Source: Afipia sp. (GTDB lineage Bacteria; Pseudomonadota; Alphaproteobacteria; Rhizobiales; Xanthobacteraceae). From it: a DNA stretch of 64,000 bases. The notes beneath the pieces are model-generated. The model ran no database searches. It was not told the DNA's origin and saw only the letters and a program-made list of their open reading frames with translations. A program made the translations under genes and the position numbers. Below, piece by piece: positions 20,579 through 29,054 of this stretch. The stretch lies in assembly GCA_017308575.1 (NCBI GenBank), contig JAFKEQ010000001.1, positions 434,001 through 498,000 on the forward strand. Reading direction: 5' to 3'. Position 1 is the first letter of the stretch. Every line of letters starts with the position of its first letter.

Positions 20579-21657
20579 GACGACAGCCCTCCGGCGAGAG
20601 TCGGCACTTCAAGCGGCTTGAACCCGTAGTGGTTGATCCAGCGCACGTCGCTTTCGAACATCTGGCGCAGGTCATTGATGCCGTATTTCAGCATCGCGAT
20701 GCGGTCGATGCCCATGCCCCAGGCGAAGCCCTGATAGACGTCGGGATCGATGCCGCAGGCGCGCAGCACGTTCGGATGCACCATGCCGCAGCCAAGAATC
20801 TCCAGCCAGTCCTCGCCCTCGCCGAAGCGGATCTCGCCCTTGTCGCGGCGGCACTGGATGTCGACTTCCAGCGACGGCTCGGTGAACGGGAAGAACGACG
20901 GACGGAATTTCATGTTGACGTTGTCGACCTCGAAGAACGCCTTGCAGAATTCCGCGAGAATCCATTTCAGGTGGCCGAGATGCGAGCCCTTGTCGATGAC
21001 AAGGCCTTCGACCTGATGGAATTGCGGCGTGTGGGTCGCGTCGCTGTCGATGCGATAGGTGCGGCCCGGGCAGATCACGCGGATCGGCGGCTTCTGGCTC
21101 AGCATGGTGCGCACCTGCACCGGCGACGTATGCGTGCGCAGCAGCGGGCGTTCGCCGTCTTCCTTCCGATTGAAGAAGAACGTGTCGTGCATTTCCCGCG
21201 CCGGATGGCCCTCGGGGAAATTCAGCTTGGTGAAGTTGTAATCGTCGGTCTCGATGTCCGGACCTTCCGCGATCGAGAAGCCCATGTCGGCGAAGATCGC
21301 GGTGAGTTCGTCCATCACCTGGGAGAGCGGATGGATGCGGCCCTGCTCGGCGGGCGTCTCGCGGGTCGGCAGCGAAACGTCGATGGTCTCGGAGGCGAGG
21401 CGCGCGTCGAGCGCCGCGTTCTTGAGAATGTCGCGGCGCGCGGTGAGCGCTTCGGTCACCTTGTCCTTGGCGAGATTGATCTTCGCGCCTTCGGTCTTGC
21501 GCTCGTCCGGCGACATCTTGCCGAGCGTTGCGAGCAGCGCGGAGATCGAGCCCTTCTTGCCCAGCGCGCCCACGCGCACGGCTTCCAGCGCGGCCTCGTC
21601 GGAGGCCGCGGCGATGGCATCGAGAATTTCGGATTCAAGTCGGGCGAGGTCAGACAT
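20575..21657 (-). CDS. pheS: Phenylalanyl-tRNA synthetase alpha subunit
   Basis: 360 residues; the catalytic subunit that charges tRNA-Phe. An N-terminal coiled-coil ([21 protein letters not shown]) is followed by the class II core with motif 2 ([23 protein letters not shown] region) and motif 3 ([18 protein letters not shown]). It overlaps pheT by 4 bases. The 211-base gap from rplT contains repeat C, so pheST may have its own promoter, though rplT readthrough is possible. Confidence 0.99.
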   Translation of the reverse strand: MSDLARLESEILDAIAAASDEAALEAVRVGALGKKGSISALLATLGKMSPDERKTEGAKINLAKDKVTEALTARRDILKNAALDARLASETIDVSLPTRETPAEQGRIHPLSQVMDELTAIFADMGFSIAEGPDIETDDYNFTKLNFPEGHPAREMHDTFFFNRKEDGERPLLRTHTSPVQVRTMLSQKPPIRVICPGRTYRIDSDATHTPQFHQVEGLVIDKGSHLGHLKWILAEFCKAFFEVDNVNMKFRPSFFPFTEPSLEVDIQCRRDKGEIRFGEGEDWLEILGCGMVHPNVLRACGIDPDVYQGFAWGMGIDRIAMLKYGINDLRQMFESDVRWINHYGFKPLEVPTLAGGLSS

Positions 21658-21692
21658 GGCAAGCCTGTCGGGTTCGGATGAATGATTTATCC

Positions 21693-21820
21693 GTCATGGC
21701 CGGATTTAGTCCGGCCATCCCGATCAAGCTTTGCGCGATCGTGCCCAGCTTATCGAGATGCCCGGGACATAGGCGCTCTCTAGAACGCCGTTCTTCGAAC
21801 GGCTACGCCCGGGCATGACA
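21693..21820. repeat. Palindromic repeat family C, copy 2 (extended)
   Basis: Begins GTCATGGCCGGATTTAGTCC GGCCAT and ends CGCCCGGGCATGACA. The middle is longer than in other copies and includes an extra palindrome (AACGCCGTTCTTCGAACGGC). It lies between rplT and pheS. Confidence 0.75.
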
Positions 21821-21868
21821 AGAATAGGCCTCGTGGCAAGCGGGCTTGGCGCAAGCGCCAAACAGACC

Positions 21869-22228
21869 TTACGCCGCGAGAGCGGCCTTGGCCTTTTCAG
21901 CGATCGCCTGGAACGCCGCCGGCTCGTGGATGGCGAGATCCGACAGCACCTTGCGGTCCACAACGACGCCCGACTTGGCGAGGCCGTTGATAAATCGGCT
22001 GTAGGTCATGCCGAACGGGCGGACGGCAGCGTTGATGCGCTGGATCCAGAGCGCGCGGAAGTTGCGCTTCTTCAGCTTGCGGCCGATGAAGGCATACTGG
22101 CCGGCCTTGTCGACGGCGGCCTTGGCGGCGCGGATGGTGTTCTTGCGGCGGCCGCGGAAACCCTTGGCGGCGTCGTAGACTTTCTTGTGCTTGGCGTGAG
22201 CTGTCACACCGCGTTTGACGCGAGACAT
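21869..22228 (-). CDS. rplT: 50S ribosomal protein L20
   Basis: 119 residues, typical length. [20 protein letters not shown] at the N-terminus, then [41 protein letters not shown] and a C-terminal lysine/alanine-rich end. L20 binds 23S rRNA early in 50S assembly and in several bacteria also represses its own operon. Placed 78 bases after rpmI on the same strand. Confidence 0.99.
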   Translation of the reverse strand: MSRVKRGVTAHAKHKKVYDAAKGFRGRRKNTIRAAKAAVDKAGQYAFIGRKLKKRNFRALWIQRINAAVRPFGMTYSRFINGLAKSGVVVDRKVLSDLAIHEPAAFQAIAEKAKAALAA

Positions 22229-22306
22229 GACCGATCTCCTTGATCAGAATAGATGTGGATCTTGAAAGGTGGAAAACAGACGGCCGCGCAAGGCGCGGCT
22301 GAACGG

Positions 22307-22507
22307 TCAGTCGTTCGGCAAGAAATACTTCTTGATGTTGTCGCCGTCGGTCTTGAACAGGATTCGCGTGCCACGGAGCTGGCGAATCTGCTTCTTGGTC
22401 CGCTTGATCATGCCGTGGCGCTTGCCTGCATGGGCGGACACCACCTTCCCGGTGCCGGTCACTTTGAAGCGCTTTTTGGCGCCCGATTTGGTCTTCAGCT
22501 TGGGCAT
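22307..22507 (-). CDS. rpmI: 50S ribosomal protein L35
   Basis: 66 residues: [41 protein letters not shown], ending KKYFLPND. The ribosome site TAGGAGAG lies just upstream. A terminator-like hairpin precedes this site by about 15 bases (see separate entry), suggesting leader control of rpmI-rplT. Confidence 0.99.
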
Positions 22508-22837
22508 TTGGCTCTCCTAAAGGCCACGGAAAAAAGCGCCCGAGGGGCGCTTTCGCGGCTGAAATGCTCGTTAGAGCGTTGATGATGCTCAACTTTCTCC
22601 CGTATGGAGGAAATCGGCACCGACGTCGCCACGGCAGCCCTTGATCAGCCGGGCGGCGAAGGCTCGGCTTATGGCAGAGGAACGGCGGATTGGCAACGAT
22701 TAACGGCGGTTTTCTTGATCCCGGGCGGGCGATTCGCTCCGGCTGCCGGACCGTGCAGGCCCATTATGCTGCATTGCACTAGGCAGCCCGCGCCATCGCG
22801 TTTATACCCGTCCCATCAACCACCTGCGAGGAGACCG
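22508..22837. other. Divergent gap between rpmI and a secreted protein gene
   Basis: 330 bases holding the leader of rpmI on the minus strand and the promoter side of the plus-strand secreted protein. The recognisable element is the hairpin at 22533-22553. I could not fix promoter boxes on either strand. Confidence 0.6.
22533..22553 (-). promoter_or_regulatory. Terminator-like hairpin in the rpmI-rplT leader (possible attenuator)
   Basis: On the minus strand: AAAGCGCCC, loop CTC, GGGCGCTTT, followed by further T residues (six T in a row in total) and then the rpmI ribosome site. This is the form of an intrinsic terminator placed inside the leader rather than after a gene. In other phyla L20 controls infC-rpmI-rplT through its leader RNA; such a role here is inference. 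Confidence 0.6.
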
Positions 22838-23248
22838 ATGGCTATGGGCGCCAAGATGACCGCTTTTTCCCTCAATCCGGCGCTGCGCCTGTTCGCGCTG
22901 GCGACGGCCGTGACGGCAGGCCTTGTCGCCGCCGGCAATGTGAAGGCGGGCGGCTCGTTCGACGGCGCCTGGCGGGTGACCATCATCACCCAGTCCGGCA
23001 ACTGCGATCCGGCCTATAGCTATCCGGTGAAGGTCGAGGGCGGGCGCGTCAGCTATTCCGGCGACGGCAGCTTCGATATTTCCGGCCATGTCGGCGACGC
23101 CGGTGCGGTCAGCGTCACCATCGCCCGCGGCGACCAGAAGGCCAGCGGCAGCGGCAGGCTCTCGGCCAATTCCGGTTCGGGCCAGTGGAGCGGCAAGTCG
23201 TCGAGCACGTCGTGCTCCGGCCGCTGGGAAGCCATCCGCAATTCGTAA
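22838..23248 (+). CDS. Small secreted protein, unknown function
   Basis: 136 residues. Signal peptide: PALRLFALATAVTAGLVAAG, cleavage probably after VKAGG or ANVKA. The mature part is a small beta-rich domain (GAWRVTIITQSGNCDPAYSYPVKVEGGRVSYSG) with glycine/serine-rich repeats and two cysteines (NCDPAY, TSCSGRW) that could form a disulphide. Its ATG at 22838 follows GAGGAG at the right distance. It lies on the opposite strand between rpmI and infC and splits that normally compact group. I recognise it only as a conserved Bradyrhizobium-type hypothetical. Confidence 0.8.
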   Translation: MAMGAKMTAFSLNPALRLFALATAVTAGLVAAGNVKAGGSFDGAWRVTIITQSGNCDPAYSYPVKVEGGRVSYSGDGSFDISGHVGDAGAVSVTIARGDQKASGSGRLSANSGSGQWSGKSSSTSCSGRWEAIRNS

Positions 23249-23293
23249 GCGGACGGCACCGTTTTCGGACTGTGTCGAAACCGACGCGATCTA

Positions 23294-23406
23294 CTCCCTC
23301 TCCCCTGCGGGGAGAGGGTTGGGGTGAGGGGATCTCAATCTATCGAGAGATTCTACGCCCTCACCCGGATTGCTTCGCAATCCGACCTCTCCCCACGGGA
23401 GAGGTG
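23294..23406. repeat. Palindromic repeat family E, copy 2
   Basis: CTCCCTCTCCCCTGCGGGGA, GAGGGTTGGGGTGAGG, then TCGAGAGATTCTACGCCCTC, and CCTCTCCCCACGGGAGAGGTG. Same order and spacing as copy 1. It lies between the secreted protein gene and the infC terminator. Confidence 0.8.
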
Positions 23407-23433
23407 AAGAAAATCGAGAGTTACCCAATAAAA

Positions 23434-23460
23434 CAGCCCGCCAGACGATCTGACGGGCTG
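23434..23460 (-). terminator. Intrinsic terminator of infC
   Basis: On the minus strand CAGCCCGTCAGA, loop TCG, TCTGGCGGGCTG pair over 12 positions (one G-U) and are followed by TTTTATT. It lies 24 bases after the infC stop codon. Confidence 0.85.
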
Positions 23461-23483
23461 CGATAACTTGCTTCGTGCGATAT

Positions 23484-24023
23484 TTAGCGCGGCGCCAGCA
23501 CCATGACGACCTGACGGCCCTCGAACTTGGCGTCCTGCTCCACCTTGGCGACGTCGGCGACGGCGGCTTTCACCTTGTCCAGCAGCTTGGTGCCGATTTC
23601 CTGGTGCGCCATTTCGCGGCCACGGTAGCGCAGGGTGATCTTCACCTTGTCGCCTTCCTCGAAGAACCGCAGCATCGCCCGCATCTTCACGTCATAGTCG
23701 TGATCGTCGATCATCGGGCGGAGCTTGACCTCCTTGATTTCGACGACCTTCTGCTTCTTGCGGGCTTCGGAAGCCTTCTTCTGCGCCTGAAACTTGTACT
23801 TCCCGTAGTCCATGATCTTGCAGACGGGAGGATTGTTGTTCGGCGAGATCTCGACGAGATCCATCCCCGCTTCCATGGCCATCTTCACCGCCGAGGCCGT
23901 CTCGACCACGCCGACATTGGTGCCGCTCGCGTCGATCAGCTGGACCTGGAGATTGCGGATTTCATCATTGATGCGCGGGCCATCTTTGGCGGCGACGGCC
24001 GGGGCTCTGTTGGGACGGCGAAT
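23484..24023 (-). CDS. infC: Translation initiation factor IF-3 (ATT start)
   Basis: 179 residues. Reading from ATT at 24023 gives [20 protein letters not shown], the typical start of alphaproteobacterial IF-3, then the N-domain with [20 protein letters not shown] and the C-domain with [23 protein letters not shown] ribosome site lies 7 bases before the ATT. An internal GTG (23909) begins a shorter open frame, but it would cut off the conserved INDEIR region. Use of ATT/ATC/ATA at infC is known to allow IF-3 to repress its own translation. The gene is followed by its own terminator, so rpmI-rplT are transcribed separately. Confidence 0.95.
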   Translation of the reverse strand: MRRPNRAPAVAAKDGPRINDEIRNLQVQLIDASGTNVGVVETASAVKMAMEAGMDLVEISPNNNPPVCKIMDYGKYKFQAQKKASEARKKQKVVEIKEVKLRPMIDDHDYDVKMRAMLRFFEEGDKVKITLRYRGREMAHQEIGTKLLDKVKAAVADVAKVEQDAKFEGRQVVMVLAPR

Positions 24024-24225
24024 GGGATAGTCTCCGATGTTGTGAACGAAGGGCGGATTTTGCAGGATTCAGGCCTGCCGGGCAAGCGCAACCGGGTTGC
24101 AGCGCGCGTTTTCCGCCAGCCCGCTCCAAATAGAGACGCCGCGCATTCTTCGCAAGCGTCCCGGAGCCCGCCGCGTTGACGAGGTGGGAATTCCGTCCAT
24201 AACTGCGGGAGGCGGGGCAGGTTTC

Positions 24226-25038
24226 ATGACAAATTCATCAGGCAATTCCACGGGAGCGGAGCCCGATTTCATCGACGTCGGAGAGGGCGGCGGGGCGCGC
24301 CGCATTGCCGTGCGCAAGCGGCCGGGTTCGCTGCCCGGCGTGTTCTGGCTCGGGGGCTTCAACTCCGACATGAGCGGAACCAAGGCGCAGGCGCTGGACG
24401 GCTGGGCGGCGGAGCAGGGCCGCGCCTGCGTGCGGTTCGATTATTCGGGCCACGGCGAGTCGTCCGGCAAATTTGCAGACGGCACCATCGGCAAATGGCA
24501 CGAGGAAAGCCTCGCGGTGTTCGATGCGGTCTGCGACGGTCCGCAGGTGGTGGTCGGCTCCAGCATGGGCGGCTGGATGGCGCTGCTGCTGGCGCGGAAG
24601 CTGGCGAAGCGCCGCGGCATCGATGGCCGCGCCTCGCTCAAGGGTCTGGTGCTAATCGCGCCCGCGCCGGACTTCACCGAGGAACTGATGTGGAAAGGTT
24701 TTGCGCCGGACGTGCGCGACGAGATCATGACCAAGGGCGTCTGGCACCGTCCGTCCGAATATAGCGAGCAGGCCTATCCGATCACCCGCGCGCTGATCGA
24801 GGACGGCCGCAACCACCTGCTGCTCGGCGGCACCATCGATGTTGGCTGCCCGGTGCGGATTCTGCAGGGCGCGCAGGACCCGGACGTGCCGTGGCAGCAC
24901 GCCTTCGCGCTGACACACTGCCTGCCGAGCGACGACGTGGTGCTGACGCTGGTGCAGGACGGCGATCATCGGCTGTCGCGTCCGCAGGACATCGCGCGGA
25001 TGCTCGGCGCGGTGAACGAACTGGCGAGCGGGGCATGA
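24226..25038 (+). CDS. Alpha/beta hydrolase
   Basis: 270 residues. The nucleophile elbow is GSSMGG with Ser113; the oxyanion region is FWLGGFNSDMSGTKAQAL; GHGESSG follows strand 4. The acid is probably the Asp in GAQDPDVPW, and the histidine is in DGDHRLSRP. The family resembles the serine aminopeptidase/palmitoyl thioesterase-like hydrolases (ABHD10-like). Start ATG 24226 is chosen. The TGA stop (25036-25038) lies inside a family G repeat, so the 3' end is formed by the repeat. It is divergent from infC. Substrate unknown. Confidence 0.88.
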   Translation: MTNSSGNSTGAEPDFIDVGEGGGARRIAVRKRPGSLPGVFWLGGFNSDMSGTKAQALDGWAAEQGRACVRFDYSGHGESSGKFADGTIGKWHEESLAVFDAVCDGPQVVVGSSMGGWMALLLARKLAKRRGIDGRASLKGLVLIAPAPDFTEELMWKGFAPDVRDEIMTKGVWHRPSEYSEQAYPITRALIEDGRNHLLLGGTIDVGCPVRILQGAQDPDVPWQHAFALTHCLPSDDVVLTLVQDGDHRLSRPQDIARMLGAVNELASGA

Positions 25039-25079
25039 TCCCGAAAAGTGGGAACCGGTTTTCGGACCAGATCATGCCC
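25032..25079. repeat. Palindromic repeat family G, copy 2
   Basis: GGCATGATCCCGAAAAGTGG ... TTTTCGGACCAGATCATGCC, a palindrome with the same GGCATGATC ends as copy 1. Its left end overlaps the last codons and stop of the alpha/beta hydrolase gene. Confidence 0.85.
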
Positions 25080-25115
25080 AAATAAAACATCGATCGGTCA
25101 CCAGGGAGAAACGTC

Positions 25116-25586
25116 ATGCCGGTTGACAAGCTGCTTCACGATTTCTGCCGCTCGGTCGAACGGCGCGACGGCGCGGCCTTCGCGGCGCTGTTCACCGAGG
25201 ACGGCGTCTATCACGACGTGTTCTACGGCGCGTTCACCGGCCGCGCGAAGATCGCAGAGATGATAACGGACTGGTTCTACCGGACCGCGACGGATTTCCG
25301 CTGGGACATGCACGATCCGGTCAGCGACGGGCGGATTCTCTACGCGCGCTATACGTTCAGCTACAGGTCGCTGCTGCCGGAAGCGAACGGCGCGCGGGCG
25401 ATGTTCGAGGGCGTCGCGATCATGACGCTGCGCGATGGTTTGATCGTCACGTATCACGAGGTCGCCAACACCGCGCCGGCCTTCGTCGATCTCAATTTTG
25501 CGCCGGAGCGTATCGTGAAAATTTTTGCGAAGCAGGGCGCGGCGCTCAAGGCGCGTCCGGAGATGCAAAGGCATATCGCGAACTAA
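25116..25586 (+). CDS. NTF2-like (SnoaL/ketosteroid isomerase fold) protein
   Basis: 156 residues with the pattern of the NTF2-like superfamily: an N-terminal helix (LLHDFCRSVERRDGAAFAALF), then TEDGVYHDVFYGAFTGRAKI, a curved beta sheet (RWDMHDPVSDGRILYARYTFSY) and MFEGVAIMTLRDGLIVTYHE. Members are small-molecule-binding proteins or isomerases, and the active residues here are not conserved enough to name a reaction. The preceding repeat separates it from the hydrolase, but both are on the plus strand. Confidence 0.78.
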   Translation: MPVDKLLHDFCRSVERRDGAAFAALFTEDGVYHDVFYGAFTGRAKIAEMITDWFYRTATDFRWDMHDPVSDGRILYARYTFSYRSLLPEANGARAMFEGVAIMTLRDGLIVTYHEVANTAPAFVDLNFAPERIVKIFAKQGAALKARPEMQRHIAN

Positions 25587-25592
25587 GAGATT

Positions 25593-25677
25593 GTCATGCC
25601 CGGGCTTGTCCCGGGCATCCACGTCTTATGAAAGAAGCCAGGAAGACGTGGATGGCCGGAATAAATCCGGCCATGAC
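25593..25677. repeat. Palindromic repeat family C, copy 3
   Basis: GTCATGCCCGGGCTTGTCCC GGGCAT on the left, GGCCGGAATAAATCCGGCC ATGAC on the right, with an inner palindrome ACGTCTT / AAGACGT. It sits in the convergent gap before the GST gene. Confidence 0.85.
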
Positions 25678-25742
25678 GAACTCCAGCTACATTTTCAGTC
25701 AGACTCTCAGGATGAGCTTTGAGCGCCGACCGCTCGGCTGGA

Positions 25743-26435
25743 TCAGAAATCCAGATCGACGTAATGCGCCGACGCCGGCACGCCCGACATCCATTCCGCC
25801 AGCAGCGGACGGAACGAGGGGCGCGACTTGATCCGCGCGTACCACGCCTTCGCGGCGTCGTCCTCGCTCCACGGCACATCGCCGAGATAGTCCAGCGTCG
25901 ACAGATGGGCGGCGGCGGCAAGGTCGGCGAAGGTGAGCTGGTCGCCGGCGAGGAAATTCCGCGTCCGCGCCAGCCAGCCGATATAGGCCAGATGATAGCG
26001 CACGTTGGCCTTGGCGGCACGCAGGACGTCGGTGGACGGCGCACCGCCGCCCTGCTCCGGTTTCATGAAGCGCTTGTAGACCTTCTCGGTGACCAGCGGC
26101 TCCGAGGCCTCCTCGAAGAACTTGTCGTTGAACCACGACATCAGGCGGCGCACTTCGATGCGCTCGTTCATGGCGCGCGGCAGCAGGCGGTGGTCGCCCA
26201 GCGGCGCGCCGTGAATTTCGTCGAGGAATTCAGCGGCGAGGCCGGGGCCCGGCATCGGCGGCGTGCCTTCGGCGATCAGTACCGGCGTGTCGCCCGCCGG
26301 GTTCAGTGTCAGAAAAGCCTCGCGCCGGTCCCAGACCAGTTCTTCCACCAGCCGCGTGTCGAGCCCGTGCTCGCCGAGCGCCAGACGCACGAAGCGCGAT
26401 CGCGGACAGAAGGGATGATGAAACAGCGTGAACAT
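25743..26435 (-). CDS. Glutathione S-transferase family protein
   Basis: 230 residues. The thioredoxin-like N-terminal domain starts FTLFHHPFCPRSRFVRLAL, with a cis-proline/glutathione-contact segment GDTPVLI, and the all-alpha C-terminal domain contains NFLAGDQLTFADLAAAAHLSTLDYL (the N-capping box typical of GSTs). The motif FCPRSR puts a cysteine where beta/omega-class enzymes have one. Start ATG 26435 begins exactly at the fold, so the longer open frame (through repeat A) is rejected. Substrate unknown. Confidence 0.9.
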   Translation of the reverse strand: MFTLFHHPFCPRSRFVRLALGEHGLDTRLVEELVWDRREAFLTLNPAGDTPVLIAEGTPPMPGPGLAAEFLDEIHGAPLGDHRLLPRAMNERIEVRRLMSWFNDKFFEEASEPLVTEKVYKRFMKPEQGGGAPSTDVLRAAKANVRYHLAYIGWLARTRNFLAGDQLTFADLAAAAHLSTLDYLGDVPWSEDDAAKAWYARIKSRPSFRPLLAEWMSGVPASAHYVDLDF

Positions 26436-26816
26436 GGAGTTTCTGATAGCCGGTCCAAGTTTAACAAAAGGTCTCGAAGGGCGGTTAACAGGTCGCTGAA
26501 TAACCCGCCCCGTTTGGTGGTGGACTCGTGTCCCGGGCGCAATGCAGCGCGCAAGCGGTGCATCGCTGAACCGGGACCGCAAAAGGCTCCGTCACCGTAA
26601 CGGCCCCGGCTCTGCGGAGCGGCATGAGGGATGCCGCGCCGCGTCCGGGGCACGAAACAATTTCAATCTCCCGTTAACGCGGGCGATGGAACTTTGATCG
26701 CGGCGGTACGGGCCGCCAGCCCGCCTCCCATTTCACGGATTTGCCGTTGCGGCAACACGGCGAATGGGCGACAAGGCGCGAGTTGCGGAACCTTCCACCA
26801 CACCGGACCTCCCAAG
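26436..26816. other. Divergent gap between GST gene and uppP
   Basis: 380 bases. It contains repeat A copy 4 (26530-26652); the rest carries the promoters of the two divergent genes. I see no additional coding sequence. Confidence 0.6.
26530..26652. repeat. Palindromic repeat family A, copy 4
   Basis: GTCCCGGGCGCAATGCAGCG, CTGAACCGGGACCGC, GGCCCCGGCTCTGCGGAGC, and GCCGCGTCCGGGGC. It is intergenic between the GST gene and uppP. Confidence 0.8.
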
Positions 26817-27623
26817 ATGCTAGCTGATCTTTTGAAGGCGCTCGTTCTCGGCATCGTCGAGGGCGTCACCGAATTCTTGCCTGTGTCCTCCACCGGCCAC
26901 CTGCTGCTGGTGGAACGGTTCATGGACCTCGATCGCGACAATTTCTGGAAGACCTTCGCGGTGATGATCCAGCTCGGCGCGATCCTCGCCATTCTGGTGA
27001 TCTATTTCGGCAGGCTGTGGCGCATCGCGCTCGGCATGTTCACCGATCCCGCCGCACGGCGCTTCGTCATCGGCGTGCTGCTGGCGTTTCTGCCTGCAGT
27101 GATTCTCGGACTGCTGTTCGGAAGTTTCATCAAGAACGTGCTGTTCAATCCGTGGGTGGTCTGCTTCTCGCTGATCGCGGGCGGCGCGGTGCTGCTCTGG
27201 GTCGATCAGCAGGACCTCAATCCGCGCTATCACGATGCCACGGCGTTTTCGCTGCCGATGTATCTCGGCATCGGCGTGGCGCAATGCGCGGCGATGATTC
27301 CGGGCGTGTCGCGCTCGGGCGCGTCGATCGTGGCGGCGATGCTGTTCGGCGCGGACAAGCGCGCCGCCGCCGAGTTCTCGTTCTTTCTCGCGATCCCGAC
27401 CATGGTCGGCGCGTTCGCTTACGACTTCTATAAAAACCGCGCCGACATGACGATGGATCACTCGCTGGTGATCGCGGTCGGCTTCGTGGTGTCGTTCATC
27501 ACCGCGATCATCGTGGTGAAGACATTTCTGGATTTCGTCACGCGGCGCGGCTTCGCGCTGTTCGCATGGTGGCGCGTGATCGTCGGCTCGCTCGGCCTGA
27601 TCGCGCTGGCGCTGGGGATGTAA
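26817..27623 (+). CDS. uppP: Undecaprenyl-diphosphatase
   Basis: 268 residues, multi-spanning BacA-family membrane protein that dephosphorylates undecaprenyl diphosphate so the lipid carrier can be reused in peptidoglycan and O-antigen synthesis; overexpression gives bacitracin resistance. The conserved LGIVEGVTEFLPVSSTGHLL (residues about 11-30) and the second motif PGVSRSGASIVAAML carry the active-site residues. ATG 26817 is chosen; the upstream open frame is not family-like. Confidence 0.96.
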   Translation: MLADLLKALVLGIVEGVTEFLPVSSTGHLLLVERFMDLDRDNFWKTFAVMIQLGAILAILVIYFGRLWRIALGMFTDPAARRFVIGVLLAFLPAVILGLLFGSFIKNVLFNPWVVCFSLIAGGAVLLWVDQQDLNPRYHDATAFSLPMYLGIGVAQCAAMIPGVSRSGASIVAAMLFGADKRAAAEFSFFLAIPTMVGAFAYDFYKNRADMTMDHSLVIAVGFVVSFITAIIVVKTFLDFVTRRGFALFAWWRVIVGSLGLIALALGM

Positions 27624-27634
27624 AAGGTCTTCTT

Positions 27635-27763
27635 GTCCCGGACGCGGTGCAGCGCCCTTGCGCTGCTCTGCAGAGCCGGGACCTTTACGGAATGTGACGG
27701 CTGTGTCCGTTACGGTCCCGGTTCAGCAGCGCATCACAAGTGCTGCGCTGCGCCCGGGACACG
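27635..27763. repeat. Palindromic repeat family A, copy 5
   Basis: GTCCCGGACGCGGTGCAGCG, CAGAGCCGGGACC, GGTCCCGGTTCAGCAGCGC and CGCTGCGCCCGGGACAC. Located in the convergent gap between uppP and the NDUFA9-like gene. Confidence 0.85.
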
Positions 27764-27776
27764 GGCCGATGGCGCG

Positions 27777-28742
27777 TCACGCGCCCTTGTGCGCGAACTG
27801 TCCGGTCTTGCGGAAGCGCCAGAGATAGGACGGGGTCACCGCCTCCAGCGAATCCGGCGTGATGCCGAGGCCTTCCAGCGTCAGTCCCGCGGACTTGGCC
27901 GCGTCCGACACCACGTTGTCGGCGCGCAGCAGCTCGACCTGATCCGGCGTCAGCTTGAAATCCCCCGGCGCGAACTGCAGGAACGCCGCCTTGAGCTTGG
28001 CGAGGCCGAACGGCAGCGGCACCAGCGCGCTGTCGCGCTCGGAGACGCGCAGGATGACTTCGAGAATCTCCCGCATGGTCATCACTTCCGGTCCGCCGAG
28101 TTCGTAAGTCGTGCCCGGCGTCGTCTTGCCGTCCACGGCATCGGCGATCGCGGCGGCGACATCGCCGGCATAGACCGGCTGCATCCGCGTCTCTCCGCCG
28201 ATCAGCGGCAGCACCGGCGACATCCGCGCCAGGCCGGCGAACCGGTTGGTGAAATTGTCTTCGGGGCCGAATACCACCGAGGGGCGGAAGATGGTGGCCG
28301 ACGGCATCGCTTCCAGCACCGCGGCTTCGCCGGCGGCCTTGGAGCGGGCATAGCGCGAGGTGGACTCGGCGTTGGCGCCCAGCGCCGAAACATGAACCAG
28401 CCGCGCGCCGGTGTCGCGCGCGACTTTGGCGAGGGTTGCGGCGCCTTCGGCCTGAACCGCATCGAAGCTCTGCGCGCCGCTTTCGGTGAGGATGCCCACC
28501 AGATTGACGATCACGCTGGCGCCCCGCGCGGCGGCGGCGATCGACTCGGGATAGCGCACATTGGCCTGAACCGGGCTGATCTGTCCGACCTTGCCCAGCG
28601 GCTGCAGATGACCGGCGAGATCGGGACGGCGCACGCCGACCCGGATGCGGTAATCCCGCTTGCAGAGGGCCCGGATCACATGGCGGCCCAGAAAACCCGA
28701 TCCTCCGAAGACGGTGACGAGCGTATCGATACGGGCGGACAT
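27777..28742 (-). CDS. NAD(P)-binding SDR-type protein, complex I NDUFA9-like
   Basis: 321 residues of the atypical short-chain dehydrogenase group to which the NDUFA9 assembly/accessory subunit of complex I belongs. The Rossmann loop is VTVFGGSGFLGRHVIRAL; then NVRYPESIAAAARGASVIVNLVGI, HVSALGANAESTSRYARSKAAGE and the ending FRPSVVFGPEDNF. The classical Tyr-x3-Lys pair appears as YARSK. Bacterial members are often annotated as complex I NDUFA9-subunit-family proteins. The nuo genes themselves are not in this window, so a complex I role is inference. ATG 28742 gives a natural N-terminus. Confidence 0.85.
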   Translation of the reverse strand: MSARIDTLVTVFGGSGFLGRHVIRALCKRDYRIRVGVRRPDLAGHLQPLGKVGQISPVQANVRYPESIAAAARGASVIVNLVGILTESGAQSFDAVQAEGAATLAKVARDTGARLVHVSALGANAESTSRYARSKAAGEAAVLEAMPSATIFRPSVVFGPEDNFTNRFAGLARMSPVLPLIGGETRMQPVYAGDVAAAIADAVDGKTTPGTTYELGGPEVMTMREILEVILRVSERDSALVPLPFGLAKLKAAFLQFAPGDFKLTPDQVELLRADNVVSDAAKSAGLTLEGLGITPDSLEAVTPSYLWRFRKTGQFAHKGA

Positions 28743-28851
28743 GGGCGGATTCCTGCGCGATTGGAACGAAACGGGACGGCCGCGGGGCCGGTTTCCGCGA
28801 TACGCCATCGGGCTTGTATTGTATAGGTTATTCCGCAGCCATATAGCCAAT

Positions 28852-28880
28852 TTGACAAGCGCGCGACGTGTCCTTACTAA
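28852..28880 (+). promoter_or_regulatory. Consensus sigma-70 promoter of tRNA-Leu
   Basis: TTGACA (28852-28857), a 17-base spacer and TACTAA (28875-28880), ending 10 bases before the mature tRNA 5' end. The -35 box is perfect. Transcription would begin within a few bases of the tRNA, so the 5' leader is very short. Confidence 0.85.
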
Positions 28881-28890
28881 CCGCCCCACT

Positions 28891-28975
28891 GCCCAGGTGG
28901 TGGAATTGGTAGACACGCAGGTTTCAGGTACCTGTGCTGCAAGGCGTGAAGGTTCGAGTCCTTTCCTGGGCACCA
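28891..28975 (+). tRNA. tRNA-Leu (anticodon CAG)
   Basis: 85 bases, a class II tRNA with a long variable arm, beginning GCCCAGGTGGTGGAATTGG and ending CCTGGGCACCA with CCA encoded. The anticodon stem is CAGGT/ACCTG with loop TTCAGGT, so anticodon CAG. The T arm GGTTCGAGTCC and the acceptor GCCCAGG / CCTGGGC pair fully. Confidence 0.97.
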
Positions 28976-29054
28976 TTCCTCTGAATGCGGGTCTCCTCCC
29001 GGAGGCCCAAAATCCCGGTCCAGCGCCACCGGTCATGCTTCTTCGGGTGCCCTC

